A DNA stretch of 64,000 nucleotides from Ruegeria sp. R13_0 (GTDB lineage: Bacteria; Pseudomonadota; Alphaproteobacteria; Rhodobacterales; Rhodobacteraceae): the NCBI RefSeq assembly GCF_017743995.1, contig NZ_JAGHRB010000007.1, forward strand, positions 186,001 through 250,000. The letters run 5' to 3'. The notes below the pieces were generated by a model. It was given only the letters and a program-made list of their open reading frames with translations, made no database searches and was not told the DNA's origin. Numbering within the stretch: position 1 is the first letter of the stretch; every line of letters starts with the position of its first letter. Positions 17,594 to 26,448 of the stretch are shown piece after piece. The position numbers were made by a program, and so were the translations under genes.

Positions 17594-19606
17594 TTACGCC
17601 GCTTCGTTGCTTAGGTCTTTGAGGATGTTGCCCAGAATCTCGTCACGGGATTTCTGCAATTGCAGACCTGCCATCAGCGCCGGATTCTGCCCTGCATCCT
17701 TCTCGGCCGTGGCCGAGATATTCAGCAGGGTTTCCTTCTGCTCGCGCAGGAAGTCGGTCAGGACGGCCCGTACGTTTTCAAGTACGGCGGCGACCTGATT
17801 TTCCTCGATATCTTTGGTGATCGAGTTCGCCTCGGACGCGATCAGGCGGGTGTAGTCAGATGCATAAGCTTCAAACCCTTTGCGCTTCTGCCACCAGCGC
17901 CGCCACCATGTACTTTGCAGGTCCAGCGCGATGGTGCGGCCAATCCCCAGCGGGGGCGGTACACGGGGCACAATCGGGGCTTCGATATTGAACTCGCCCA
18001 GATGATTGCCAAGTAGTTTCTGATAGAGCGCCTCGACATCCGCCGCCGCAGCCGAATAGAGAGCCCCAGCTTCCTTGCGCATCGAACGGGCAAAGCTGAA
18101 ATAGGCCGCTTTTTGCAGCGTCCGCAGACCTGCAGGATCATACTGCCACGTACCCTGTTCGCCATTCTGTTCCAGGTGCGAAATCAGAGAGTCGGTGGCC
18201 CGTTTGACAAAGCTCGTCTCGGCTGAGTTCAAACGCTCCAGCACCTTGTCGCGCAGCTTGGCGGTCAAGTCAGCGGCCTTTTTGTCATACTCGGCGGAAA
18301 CCGCGGCAATCGCATCCTCGGGCGACGCACCGTCGAGATCACGGACGACGCCCTCACCCCCGGACAGAGTCTTTGCAACCGCGGTGGCGCGAATCTGGCT
18401 GGCAATGTTGCGCGCCCGGTGGCGCACACGGTCCAGCAATCTGGCCCCTGCCCCTTCGGCGATACGTTCGTTCATTGCCAAAAGCAGATCGGGCAGGCCC
18501 GAAAGCGCCCAGATCTTATCCAGCGACGGCGCCTGATCCCCGAACCCTGCGGCAAGATAGAAGGTGTTCAGGGCCTCACGCGATTCCTCGGTCAGGATTT
18601 CGGGGTTGCCAGTCAAGGCAGCTTCGGCCCATAGGGCGCTGCCGAACACGACACTTGTGTTAGCGTCGATGTTGTTCTGTTTCAGCGTGTCCTGAATCCG
18701 GTCGCGGATCTCGGGCACCTGGTTCACCGGATCAGCCAGCTCATCGATACGGTTCACGAAAAGGACGATCTGACGGTTTTCGAACTGGGCGATGATCCGC
18801 ATCAACGCCATATCCATCGTGGTCAGCGCCTGGCTTGCGGCCAGCACGACAACACAAACCTCGGACCCGCGCAGGCTGCGCAGCGTGATCTGCTCGCGCA
18901 CCATGAAGGTATCGTTCACACCGGGCGTGTCGCAGAGCTTCAGCGCAATCGGGTATTGCGGGATGTCCATGTAAAGCTCGGCCGATTTGGTTACATCGGC
19001 GAACCGTCCGGTTTTGGGGTCGATATCCGGATCGTCCTCATCGCCCAGACAAACGTAGCGCTGGATCAGCTCTTCGTCGAAGTAATCGTACTGGTGACTT
19101 TGACCTAGGATCAGGTCGAAATGCTTGCCAAGACGTTCTTCTGATTTGGCCTTCATCTCACCGATCTGGCGGCGGATATCGTCCATTTCGTCATCCGCAC
19201 CGGCGCGGTTGGCCAGCTCGCCCAGACGACCGCCGCCCACCATCAGGTTGTCCCATTCTTCCTGCTCGAAGAAGGTGAACTTGGACTTGGTGTCGCCCGG
19301 CGGGCGCGTGTTGATGTTCAGCGTCGTGACCACCGAAGTCCACGGGTTCACATCCGACGGTAGCAACGCTGGACGGCCTGCCAGAATGTTAACGATCGAG
19401 GACTTGCCGGCCTTGACCTGCCCTACCATCGTCACGCTGGCGGTGAAGTTTTCCATTCGCGTCTTGAGCGTTGCCAGACGCGCCGAGGAGCGCGCATCCG
19501 CCACCTCTGTCAGTTGGTCGATCTGCGATGTCAACGACGTCATCGCCGACGTCATCGGCATCAGAGCTTCATTGCCCACAGACAAAAGGTGGTCATTGCG
19601 CGCCAT
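17594..19606 (-). CDS. Dynamin-like GTPase, group B (first pair)
   Basis: 670 residues. G1 GQVKAGKS (62-69), G2 region LPSDVNPWTSVVT, G3 LCDTPGVNDTF, G4 FVNRIDELAD. A long helical C-terminal half follows, with a Trp/Arg patch (STWWRRWWQKRKG, about 565-577) that looks like a membrane-contact tip. It closely parallels the 680-residue GTPase. The start has a GGAGG site inside the end of the preceding gene, 2 bp away. Together with the 576-residue protein it forms the first of two GTPase pairs. Family role is GTP-driven membrane shaping; the function here is inferred. Confidence 0.88.
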   Translation of the reverse strand: MARNDHLLSVGNEALMPMTSAMTSLTSQIDQLTEVADARSSARLATLKTRMENFTASVTMVGQVKAGKSSIVNILAGRPALLPSDVNPWTSVVTTLNINTRPPGDTKSKFTFFEQEEWDNLMVGGGRLGELANRAGADDEMDDIRRQIGEMKAKSEERLGKHFDLILGQSHQYDYFDEELIQRYVCLGDEDDPDIDPKTGRFADVTKSAELYMDIPQYPIALKLCDTPGVNDTFMVREQITLRSLRGSEVCVVVLAASQALTTMDMALMRIIAQFENRQIVLFVNRIDELADPVNQVPEIRDRIQDTLKQNNIDANTSVVFGSALWAEAALTGNPEILTEESREALNTFYLAAGFGDQAPSLDKIWALSGLPDLLLAMNERIAEGAGARLLDRVRHRARNIASQIRATAVAKTLSGGEGVVRDLDGASPEDAIAAVSAEYDKKAADLTAKLRDKVLERLNSAETSFVKRATDSLISHLEQNGEQGTWQYDPAGLRTLQKAAYFSFARSMRKEAGALYSAAAADVEALYQKLLGNHLGEFNIEAPIVPRVPPPLGIGRTIALDLQSTWWRRWWQKRKGFEAYASDYTRLIASEANSITKDIEENQVAAVLENVRAVLTDFLREQKETLLNISATAEKDAGQNPALMAGLQLQKSRDEILGNILKDLSNEAA

Positions 19607-19608
19607 GT

Positions 19609-20031
19609 TCAGCCTCCGGTTCCTGTTGCCGTGATCCGGGGCGCGTGGTCCGCGCCTTGAGCCGGGATCCCGGTCAGGGTGTCGATACGGGCGATCAGGT
19701 TCAGGGCGTTGCCCAGAATTTCGGCCTCGGCCCGTGGTGTAATGGTTTCATAGCCTTCGGAATCTGCCAGAACCTCGATTGAGCTGAAGCGGTCGCCGTT
19801 TTCAAGGCAGGCAACGCGACGCCCGGTCGGGAAGCCATCAGACTTGCTGGCAGGCAGCGGCATCCGCGCGTTTGCCAGCAGATAGTGCTGACCCGAATGG
19901 GTGCGTAGTGAAATTCCAAAGCCGGTATTGGGGTAATCACGGTTCAGGGTTTTGAGTTCACCCAGAAAACTCTCACGTGCAAAGATGACGGCATCCTGCT
20001 CGTGGGCAGCGGAGTTGTTCAGATCGGTCAC
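19609..20031 (-). CDS. Unknown small protein heading the GTPase operon
   Basis: 140 residues, family not recognised. No signal peptide or membrane segment. The central part has strand-like segments (TGFGISLRTHSGQHYLLANA, FSSIEVLADSEGY) and an ending helix (AEAEILGNALNLIARI), suggesting a small alpha/beta domain; the last 20 residues are Gly/Thr-rich. It begins the seven-gene GTPase block and its stop is 2 bp before the 670-residue GTPase start, so it is expressed with it. A regulator or adaptor role is possible but not shown. Confidence 0.72.
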   Translation of the reverse strand: MTDLNNSAAHEQDAVIFARESFLGELKTLNRDYPNTGFGISLRTHSGQHYLLANARMPLPASKSDGFPTGRRVACLENGDRFSSIEVLADSEGYETITPRAEAEILGNALNLIARIDTLTGIPAQGADHAPRITATGTGG

Positions 20032-20446
20032 AGCAAAGAACCTCGAGACTGGAGTTGAGCAAAAAACTCGTAAAGGCGCCTAAGTGGCAGAAAAGACTCA
20101 TTAACTCCTACGCGACCAAGAAGCCCGTTCAAGGCGGTGTTAATTTGACGCGAATAAGATATTTTGGCGTTTCAAATGTGGCGCCATTAAGGCGCGTGAT
20201 TCATAAGAATGCCTCAACCCCAACGTGTATGGGGTTCTCTTTCAAAAACATCTATCTCGCGACGAACCGCATAGTTCGCGAATTGGCAACGTTGGCGGAC
20301 TATACCGCAGCGCTTGGCAAACACCAGCGAATCGCAATGGCGTTTTGTTCAAGCGCAAAAACTTGCCATTGGGTGGATTTTACCCCTCGCGCTGGCGGAA
20401 AAGCTTTGCTATCCAGCGCTCCAGTCCGACGCAAAAGCGTCCGGTT
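20032..20446. other. 415-bp gap before tRNA-Leu; probable promoter of GTPase operon
   Basis: No coding sequence is supported. Open frames here run into the tRNA and show no protein-like composition. The part at 20120-20200 is AT-richer than its flanks and lies just upstream (minus strand) of the first GTPase-block gene, so it probably holds that operon's promoter; I could not fix clear -35/-10 boxes. The promoter of the tRNA should also be here. Confidence 0.45.
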
Positions 20447-20531
20447 GCGGGTGTGGCGAAATTGGTAGACGCACCAGATTTAGGTTCTGGCGCCGCAAGG
20501 CGTGGGGGTTCAAGTCCCTCCACCCGCACCA
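20447..20531 (+). tRNA. tRNA-Leu (anticodon UAG)
   Basis: Complete cloverleaf of 85 nt including an encoded CCA: acceptor stem GCGGGTG pairs with CACCCGC, D-loop with TTGGTAGAC, anticodon stem CCAGA/TCTGG around loop TTTAGGT giving anticodon TAG, a long class II variable arm, and the TpsiC arm GGGGG TTCAAGT CCCTC. The long variable arm and anticodon both fit leucine (codon CUA and wobble). Confidence 0.97.
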
Positions 20532-20611
20532 CTGACATCCATAGGCGATAATTGTAGCGTTTTAGCTGGTCCGCTCAGTTGGCTGTCCCTGTGAAAACAG
20601 AGGCCTGCCCC

Positions 20612-21670
20612 TTAGTTTCGCGACCCGAACCATTTGCGGTAAATCTCGTCATAGGTGCCATCTTCGCGCAAAGCCAAAAGCGCCTGATTGACCTCTTCCA
20701 CCAAGGGCGATCCCGTCGGGAAGGCTATGCCGTAGTTTTCGCGCAGGAAGATCCCTCCGGTCATCGTGGCGATACGGCGACCCTCATGGGCGGCAAAATA
20801 GGACAGGACCGGGGCGTCGAATACGACGGCGTTCAGGTCTTCGGCCTTGAAGGCCTCCAACATTTCATCAAGCCCCGGATAGGCCACGTATTCGATCTCG
20901 CGTCGGTTGAGGAAACTGGCGGCCGTCGATCCCTCGATCGTGCCGACATTTTTGCCGTAAAGGTCATTGACGGAGTTCACATTTCCGGTGATCGCATCCA
21001 CCGTCATTACACTGGTGATCCGGGCGGTGAAGACCGAGACGATGAACAGGGACGACACTACCAGTATGACGCCCAAGATCCTGCCAAAGGGCGTGCGCGG
21101 CATCCTCTCTTCAAAGCCGCCATTGACGACCAAGTTCAGTGCCCACCAGAAGGAAGGGAACCAAGCCTCGTTCAATTTTCGGTCGAAATAGGGCTGCGCG
21201 CGACGTTCGAACCCCCACATCAGCATGCCGCCCCCAAGAAGGATGGCAAAGGCCAAGCCGATGGCAAAGAACAGCTCGGCCGACAGCAGCGCCTGCAGCA
21301 GCGACGGCTTGCGTGCCGAATCCGAGGGCACCATGATCTGCAACCCAGCCTCGAAGATCGGCTGGCTGAAATCCATCTGCGTCTCGCGCAGCGCAGTGAT
21401 CGAGATATTTGCGATCGCCAGATCCGCCGAGCCATCCTGCACGGCCCCCAGCATGTCTGCAAAGGCCTCGACCCGGGTGACGGAGTACTCCCACTCCAGC
21501 GACTCGGCGAGGGCGGCCAGCAGATCCATGGAAAAACCAGCCTCGGCACCGTCCTCAACATAGGAAAACGGTGGGCGGGTCACCGTGGTGACGTTCAAGG
21601 TTTGGGCCAGGCTTTGCTGTGCGAGAACGGCGAAAGTCAGGCTGATCAATGCGTAATAGGCGCGTTTCAT
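20612..21670 (-). CDS. Prokaryotic glutamate-receptor-like ligand-gated channel
   Basis: Start set at 21670, where a signal peptide begins ([10 protein letters not shown] to AQQSLAQ); the longer frame upstream has none. 352 residues: half of a family-3 solute-binding domain (about 25-125), first membrane helix (132-152), a re-entrant pore-like segment around [11 protein letters not shown] (170-180), second membrane helix (195-215), then the rest of the ligand domain. The segment [13 protein letters not shown] matches the place of the SYTANLAAFLT gate motif of ionotropic glutamate receptors. The potassium filter TVGYG of GluR0 is absent. It should gate an ion flux on binding an amino acid. Divergent from dapE. 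Confidence 0.85.
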   Translation of the reverse strand: MKRAYYALISLTFAVLAQQSLAQTLNVTTVTRPPFSYVEDGAEAGFSMDLLAALAESLEWEYSVTRVEAFADMLGAVQDGSADLAIANISITALRETQMDFSQPIFEAGLQIMVPSDSARKPSLLQALLSAELFFAIGLAFAILLGGGMLMWGFERRAQPYFDRKLNEAWFPSFWWALNLVVNGGFEERMPRTPFGRILGVILVVSSLFIVSVFTARITSVMTVDAITGNVNSVNDLYGKNVGTIEGSTAASFLNRREIEYVAYPGLDEMLEAFKAEDLNAVVFDAPVLSYFAAHEGRRIATMTGGIFLRENYGIAFPTGSPLVEEVNQALLALREDGTYDEIYRKWFGSRN

Positions 21671-21878
21671 GGTCAAATTACCTGTTTCGCCGCCCTGTAG
21701 CGCGATTGAGGTCAAAACAGCAAGGTCACCGCAGGGTAAAGCACCATGTTTTATTGGCGTCTCAACTCGACACATTGTGGGAATTACCGGGGAAATCTGG
21801 CGGATTGGGGTTGGCAATCCGGCCAATTCGTTGAATCTGTGCGGGAACCTGAGCGAAAACCCAACCCCGAGGCCCGAC

Positions 21879-23018
21879 ATGACGGACGCAGTTCAATTGA
21901 CAGCGGATTTGATCCGTTGCCCATCGGTCACACCCGTTGAAGGGGGGGCTTTGGTCTTGTTGGAAAATCTGCTGTCAGATGCGGGGTTTGACTGCACGCG
22001 GGTGGATCGCGGCGGCATCTGCAATCTGTTCGCCCGTTGGGGGGCCAAAGGGCACGCGCGCAGTTTTGGCTTTAACGGCCACACTGACGTTGTTCCGGTG
22101 GGCGACGAGGCCGCCTGGACCAAGCCACCGTTCGGGGCCGAGGTGCATGACGGCGTCATGTTCGGACGCGGCACAACCGATATGAAATCCGGGGTTGCGG
22201 CCTTTGCAGCGGCGGCTGTGGATTTTGTGCGCGATACACCACCTGACGGGGCCATCATCCTGACCATCACCGGGGATGAGGAAGCCGATGCGCTGGACGG
22301 CACGACGGCCCTGCTGGACTATATGGATCAGTCGGATGAGCAGATGTCGGTCTGTCTGGTGGGCGAGCCGACCTGTCCAAACCATATGGGCGAGATGATC
22401 AAGATCGGTCGTCGCGGCTCAATGACTGCGTGGTTCACGGTGACCGGGGTGCAGGGACATTCGGCCTATCCCCATCGGGCGAAGAACCCTCTGCCAGCGA
22501 TGGCGCGGCTGATGGATCGGCTCGCCAGTCACGAGTTGGATCAGGGCAGCGATCACTTCGATGCCTCCACGCTGGCCGTTGTGACAATCGACACCGGCAA
22601 CGCCGCGACCAACGTGATCCCGGCGCAATGCAGTGGGGCAGTGAATATCCGCTTTAACGAGCTGCATTCCGGGGCTGCCCTTAGCGATTGGTTGCTGCAG
22701 GAGGCCGATCAGGTGGCGCAGGATTACGGCGTCGAGGTTGAGACCCGGATCAAGATCTCGGGCGAAAGCTTTCTGACCCCTCCGGGCGCGCTGTCCGATC
22801 TGGTGTCAAATGCCGTCAAAGCCGAGACCGGCATAACGCCCGAGCTGTCGACCACGGGCGGCACATCCGACGCGCGGTTCGTCAAGAACCACTGTCCGGT
22901 GGTAGAGTTCGGGCTGGTCGGACGGACCATGCATCAGGTGGATGAATGCGTCGAGGTGGCCCAGATCGAACAACTCAAGGCGATCTACACCCGCATTCTG
23001 AAAGACTACTTCGCCTGA
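21879..23018 (+). CDS. dapE: Succinyl-diaminopimelate desuccinylase
   Basis: 379 residues when started at 21879 ([16 protein letters not shown]), the usual DapE N-terminus; the longer frame from 21669 is not protein-like. Metal-dependent M20 peptidase fold: [10 protein letters not shown] with the first zinc histidine, [10 protein letters not shown], the catalytic pair in TGDEEADA, and the C-terminal HQVDE with the last metal ligand region. It hydrolyses N-succinyl-LL-2,6-diaminopimelate in the lysine and peptidoglycan diaminopimelate pathway, in the cytoplasm. The length fits the family. It lies 62 bp before the ribonuclease R gene. Confidence 0.95.
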   Translation: MTDAVQLTADLIRCPSVTPVEGGALVLLENLLSDAGFDCTRVDRGGICNLFARWGAKGHARSFGFNGHTDVVPVGDEAAWTKPPFGAEVHDGVMFGRGTTDMKSGVAAFAAAAVDFVRDTPPDGAIILTITGDEEADALDGTTALLDYMDQSDEQMSVCLVGEPTCPNHMGEMIKIGRRGSMTAWFTVTGVQGHSAYPHRAKNPLPAMARLMDRLASHELDQGSDHFDASTLAVVTIDTGNAATNVIPAQCSGAVNIRFNELHSGAALSDWLLQEADQVAQDYGVEVETRIKISGESFLTPPGALSDLVSNAVKAETGITPELSTTGGTSDARFVKNHCPVVEFGLVGRTMHQVDECVEVAQIEQLKAIYTRILKDYFA

Positions 23019-23080
23019 GCGGGTCAGGGGGCTGCGATTTTAGTCATGACGCCGTCGCACCGCCGTGCTAGGCCAAACCC

Positions 23081-25339
23081 ATGACTCGCATCCCCACCAA
23101 GCAAGAGGTCCTCGACTGGATCTCGGCGAACCCCACCCTGACCTCGAAACGCGATATCGCCAAGGCCTTTGGCATCAAGGGCGCGGATCGGATTGATCTG
23201 AAACGCATCCTCAAAGAGCTTGAGGCCGAAGGGCATCTGGAAAAGCGCAAGCGCAGCTATCGCGACCCGGACCGTCTACCTCCGGTCAGCGTGCTGCAGG
23301 TGAAGGCCCCCAATGAGGATGGCGACCTGTTCGCGCGGCCTCTGGAGTGGCATGGCGAAGGGGTTGAGCCGGTCGTGCTGCTGATCACCCGCGCCAGCGA
23401 TCCCGCCTTGGGCGAGGGCGACCGGATTCTGGCCCGACTGAGCGTGGTGCAGGAAGAAGACCACAATTATGAGGCCCGCCTGATCCGCCGCATCGGCACC
23501 AACCCGCGCAAGATCGTTGGCATCTTTCGCAAAGGGGCCGAGGGCGGGCGCATCGTGCCCATCGACAAGGCCGGGCAGACCGAATGGCAAGTGCCCGAAG
23601 GGGCCTTGCTGGGTGCCAAGGATGGGGAATTGGTCGAGGCCGAGCAGGCTGGGCCCAAATCGCGCATGGGCCTGCCCCGCGCCCGCATTGTTGAACGTCT
23701 GGGCGACCCGACCGCACCCAAGGCGGTGTCGCTGATCGCGATCCACCAGCACGGCATCCCCGACGATTTTCCCGACAAGGTCATCGCCGAGGCTGACAAG
23801 GCCAAACCCGTTGGCCTGAAGGGGCGCGAAGACCTGCGCGACATGCCGCTGCTGACCATCGACCCTTCGGATGCGCGTGATCATGATGACGCCTGCTATG
23901 CCCATGCCGATGACGACCCCAAGAACCCCGGTGGTCATGTGATCTGGGTCGCCATCGCCGACGTCGCCGCCTATGTGCAGCCCGGCACCGCGCTGGACCG
24001 CGAGGCGCGCAAGCGAGGCAACTCCAGCTATTTCCCGGATCGCGTCGTGCCGATGCTGCCGGATCGTCTGTCCGGTGATCTGTGTTCGTTGCACGAAGGC
24101 GTTCCGCGCGCCTGTATCGCCGTACGGATGCAGATCGACGCCGAGGGCAACAAGATCGGCCACCGCTTTGTGCGCGGCCTGATGCGCTCAGCCGCGTCGC
24201 TGCACTATGCTGAGGTGCAGGAGGCCATCGACGGCACCCCCAACGACCGTACCGGACCGCTGTTGGAGACAGTCCTGAAACCGCTCTACGCCGCCTATAC
24301 CGCACTGAAAACCGCGCGCGCGGCGCGGCAACCGCTGGAACTGGACCTGCCCGAACGCAAGATCGTCCTCAGCGACACGGGTGAGGTGACGAGCGTTGCC
24401 TTCCGCGACCGTGTAGATGCGCATAAGCTGATCGAAGAATTCATGATCCTCGCCAACGTCGCGGCGGCTGAAACGCTGATTGCAAAACGTCGGCCCTTGC
24501 TGTTCCGCGTCCACGAGGAACCCGCGCCCGAAAAGCTAGAGAGCCTGCGTGAAACGGCCCAAGCTGCGGGCCTGAACTTGGCCAAAGGGCAGGTTCTGCA
24601 AACCCGTCACCTGAACGCCTTGCTGAACGCGGCGGCGGGTACCGAGGACGCGGAGCTGATCAACCTGACGACCCTGCGGTCGATGGCGCAGGCCTATTAC
24701 AACCCCGAAAACTTCGGTCATTTTGGGTTGGCGCTGCGGAACTATGCACATTTCACCTCGCCCATTCGGCGCTATGCCGACCTGATCGTCCACCGCGCGC
24801 TGATCTCGGGCCATGGCTGGGGTGATGACGGTCTGACCGAAGATGAAATCGCCCGGCTTGACGAAACCGCGACCCATATCTCTGACACCGAGCGACGTTC
24901 GATGATGGCCGAGCGCGACACGACCGACCGCTATTTGGCGGCCTACCTCAGCGAGCGTGTCGGCAATGAGTTCACGGGCCGGATCAGCGGCATCGCGCGG
25001 TTCGGGGCCTTCGTGAAGATGGACGAAACCGGCGCGGATGGGCTGGTGCCGGTCCGCTCGCTGGGGCGCGAGTTCTTCCATTTCGACCGCGAGGCAGGAA
25101 CCCTCATGGGCTCGGATACCGGTCTGATCATAGCGATTGGCCAACGTGTCACCGTGCGACTGACCGAGGCGACGCCGGTTACGGGCGGCTTGGAGTTAGA
25201 GCTGCTCTCCATCGACGATCAGGCCTTGCCCCGAGGACGCGGGCCGAAGGGACGCGCAACCAGACGCAAGGCGGTCAGCACCAAGCGCAAGAAGGACAAG
25301 ATCAAGCGTAAGGTCGAACGAAAACGGCGTCAGCGCTAG
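23081..25339 (+). CDS. rnr: Ribonuclease R
   Basis: 752 residues of the RNase II/R family: an N-terminal winged-helix region, cold-shock domains, the RNB catalytic domain with DPSDARDHDDACYA (metal-binding aspartates), a C-terminal S1 domain (GNEFTGRISGIARFGAFVKM), and a Lys/Arg-rich tail typical of RNase R and not RNase II. It degrades structured RNA 3' to 5' in the cytoplasm. Start at ATG 23081. Its stop overlaps the convergent tfuA-like gene by 4 bp. Confidence 0.96.
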   Translation: MTRIPTKQEVLDWISANPTLTSKRDIAKAFGIKGADRIDLKRILKELEAEGHLEKRKRSYRDPDRLPPVSVLQVKAPNEDGDLFARPLEWHGEGVEPVVLLITRASDPALGEGDRILARLSVVQEEDHNYEARLIRRIGTNPRKIVGIFRKGAEGGRIVPIDKAGQTEWQVPEGALLGAKDGELVEAEQAGPKSRMGLPRARIVERLGDPTAPKAVSLIAIHQHGIPDDFPDKVIAEADKAKPVGLKGREDLRDMPLLTIDPSDARDHDDACYAHADDDPKNPGGHVIWVAIADVAAYVQPGTALDREARKRGNSSYFPDRVVPMLPDRLSGDLCSLHEGVPRACIAVRMQIDAEGNKIGHRFVRGLMRSAASLHYAEVQEAIDGTPNDRTGPLLETVLKPLYAAYTALKTARAARQPLELDLPERKIVLSDTGEVTSVAFRDRVDAHKLIEEFMILANVAAAETLIAKRRPLLFRVHEEPAPEKLESLRETAQAAGLNLAKGQVLQTRHLNALLNAAAGTEDAELINLTTLRSMAQAYYNPENFGHFGLALRNYAHFTSPIRRYADLIVHRALISGHGWGDDGLTEDEIARLDETATHISDTERRSMMAERDTTDRYLAAYLSERVGNEFTGRISGIARFGAFVKMDETGADGLVPVRSLGREFFHFDREAGTLMGSDTGLIIAIGQRVTVRLTEATPVTGGLELELLSIDDQALPRGRGPKGRATRRKAVSTKRKKDKIKRKVERKRRQR

Positions 25340-26448
25340 CCTTTGTCCGCAGGTTGTGACGTCCCCTGTGCGAACACGAGCAAGTCTCGCATACGATCGT
25401 TCAGGTGGGGCTCAATCTGTTGCCGCGCACGGGCGATCCGTGCGCTTTCCTCCAACTTGCGGGACAAGGCGTCGATATCCACGCCGTTTCGACTCAGCCA
25501 GTGCTGCAGCGCCTGCTGATCAAGCAGGCCGTGCTGCTGCCGAAACTCTGATACTGCACGCACAAGGTCTTCGCCCGGAACGGGTTGCCCTGAGTGCTGG
25601 TCCAGCGCAAGAGCCAACGCGTCGATCTCTGCGGCAAGGCGCAGCGCGTCGAACCGATCACCGGAGGCTGTCTTGCATCGTATAAGAACCTCGGGATCGT
25701 TCAGCGGGTTGTGAGACAGCACACCCGTCAGAAGGGTTTCGAACGCATCCGTATGCCGAAACTCGAACGCTGGCGCGTCGGGAAGCGTATCGTTCCGCCA
25801 GTCGCTCTCGACACGCTTCAAACAGGCCAGCGCATCCCTGTTTTTCTGATCAATTCGGCCCTCGGGAAGCCATACCTTCAGGCGGTCTGCGGCGGCTGGG
25901 TCCAAAGCCGCACAGTCTTCCAAGAGCCCGTCAAAGCTGCGATCGGGATAGAACCTGCGGCGGGCGGCTACGACAAGGGCATCCGCCAACCGCCGCTCAA
26001 CAACCTGCGCGGCGACAGCGGCATCCAGTGTCCAGCGGATGTTCACCAGTGGCTCTGAGAGATTGGCAAAACCAACCTCTTCGGGCGCATGGATCAGAGC
26101 GACCTCATCATCAGCCTCAAGCCGGAATTGGGCGAACGCGTCAAAGATCTCTCCGACCCCGATCATGCCAAAACTGCCAAGCTCACAGGCGCGCAGAGCC
26201 CCGATCGAGGCGGCACCATAGACGGAGATGCCTTCGGACAGCGCCCAAAGGATTTCCTTGTGGTAGACGGCGGGCAAGGCCTCGAAATAGCCATCCAGCA
26301 GGATGATGGCACGTGGGCGGGCGAGCGCCGCCTTCAGCAGATCGCCCTGCGCCGCAGGCCCAAGGCGTCGGATCGGCAACCGGTTTTCCACACCACACGG
26401 GTGCGGCAGGGAAGGACCGGCAAAGAGGACGATGTCACCTTGGCTCAT
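25336..26448 (-). CDS. TfuA-like protein (YcaO partner)
   Basis: 370 residues. The N-terminal about 170 residues carry the TfuA domain, with the marker GAASIGALRACELGSFG and an upstream ILLDGYFEALPAVYHKEI. TfuA proteins are named after trifolitoxin biosynthesis and, with YcaO enzymes, are linked to thioamide formation in peptides or proteins. The C-terminal half is helical, of unclear role. It overlaps the YcaO gene by 4 bp, so they are translated together. Whether the target is a small peptide or a housekeeping protein is not known. Confidence 0.88.
   Translation of the reverse strand: MSQGDIVLFAGPSLPHPCGVENRLPIRRLGPAAQGDLLKAALARPRAIILLDGYFEALPAVYHKEILWALSEGISVYGAASIGALRACELGSFGMIGVGEIFDAFAQFRLEADDEVALIHAPEEVGFANLSEPLVNIRWTLDAAVAAQVVERRLADALVVAARRRFYPDRSFDGLLEDCAALDPAAADRLKVWLPEGRIDQKNRDALACLKRVESDWRNDTLPDAPAFEFRHTDAFETLLTGVLSHNPLNDPEVLIRCKTASGDRFDALRLAAEIDALALALDQHSGQPVPGEDLVRAVSEFRQQHGLLDQQALQHWLSRNGVDIDALSRKLEESARIARARQQIEPHLNDRMRDLLVFAQGTSQPADKG

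Noticed and set aside
3004..20031. Type VI secretion locus (because of kinase, FHA and PP2C genes)
   Set aside because: No TssB/C/K/L/M, ClpV, Hcp or VgrG gene is present in the window.
20055..20468. 137-residue open frame on the plus strand
   Set aside because: Runs into the tRNA-Leu gene and has no protein-like composition or ribosome site.
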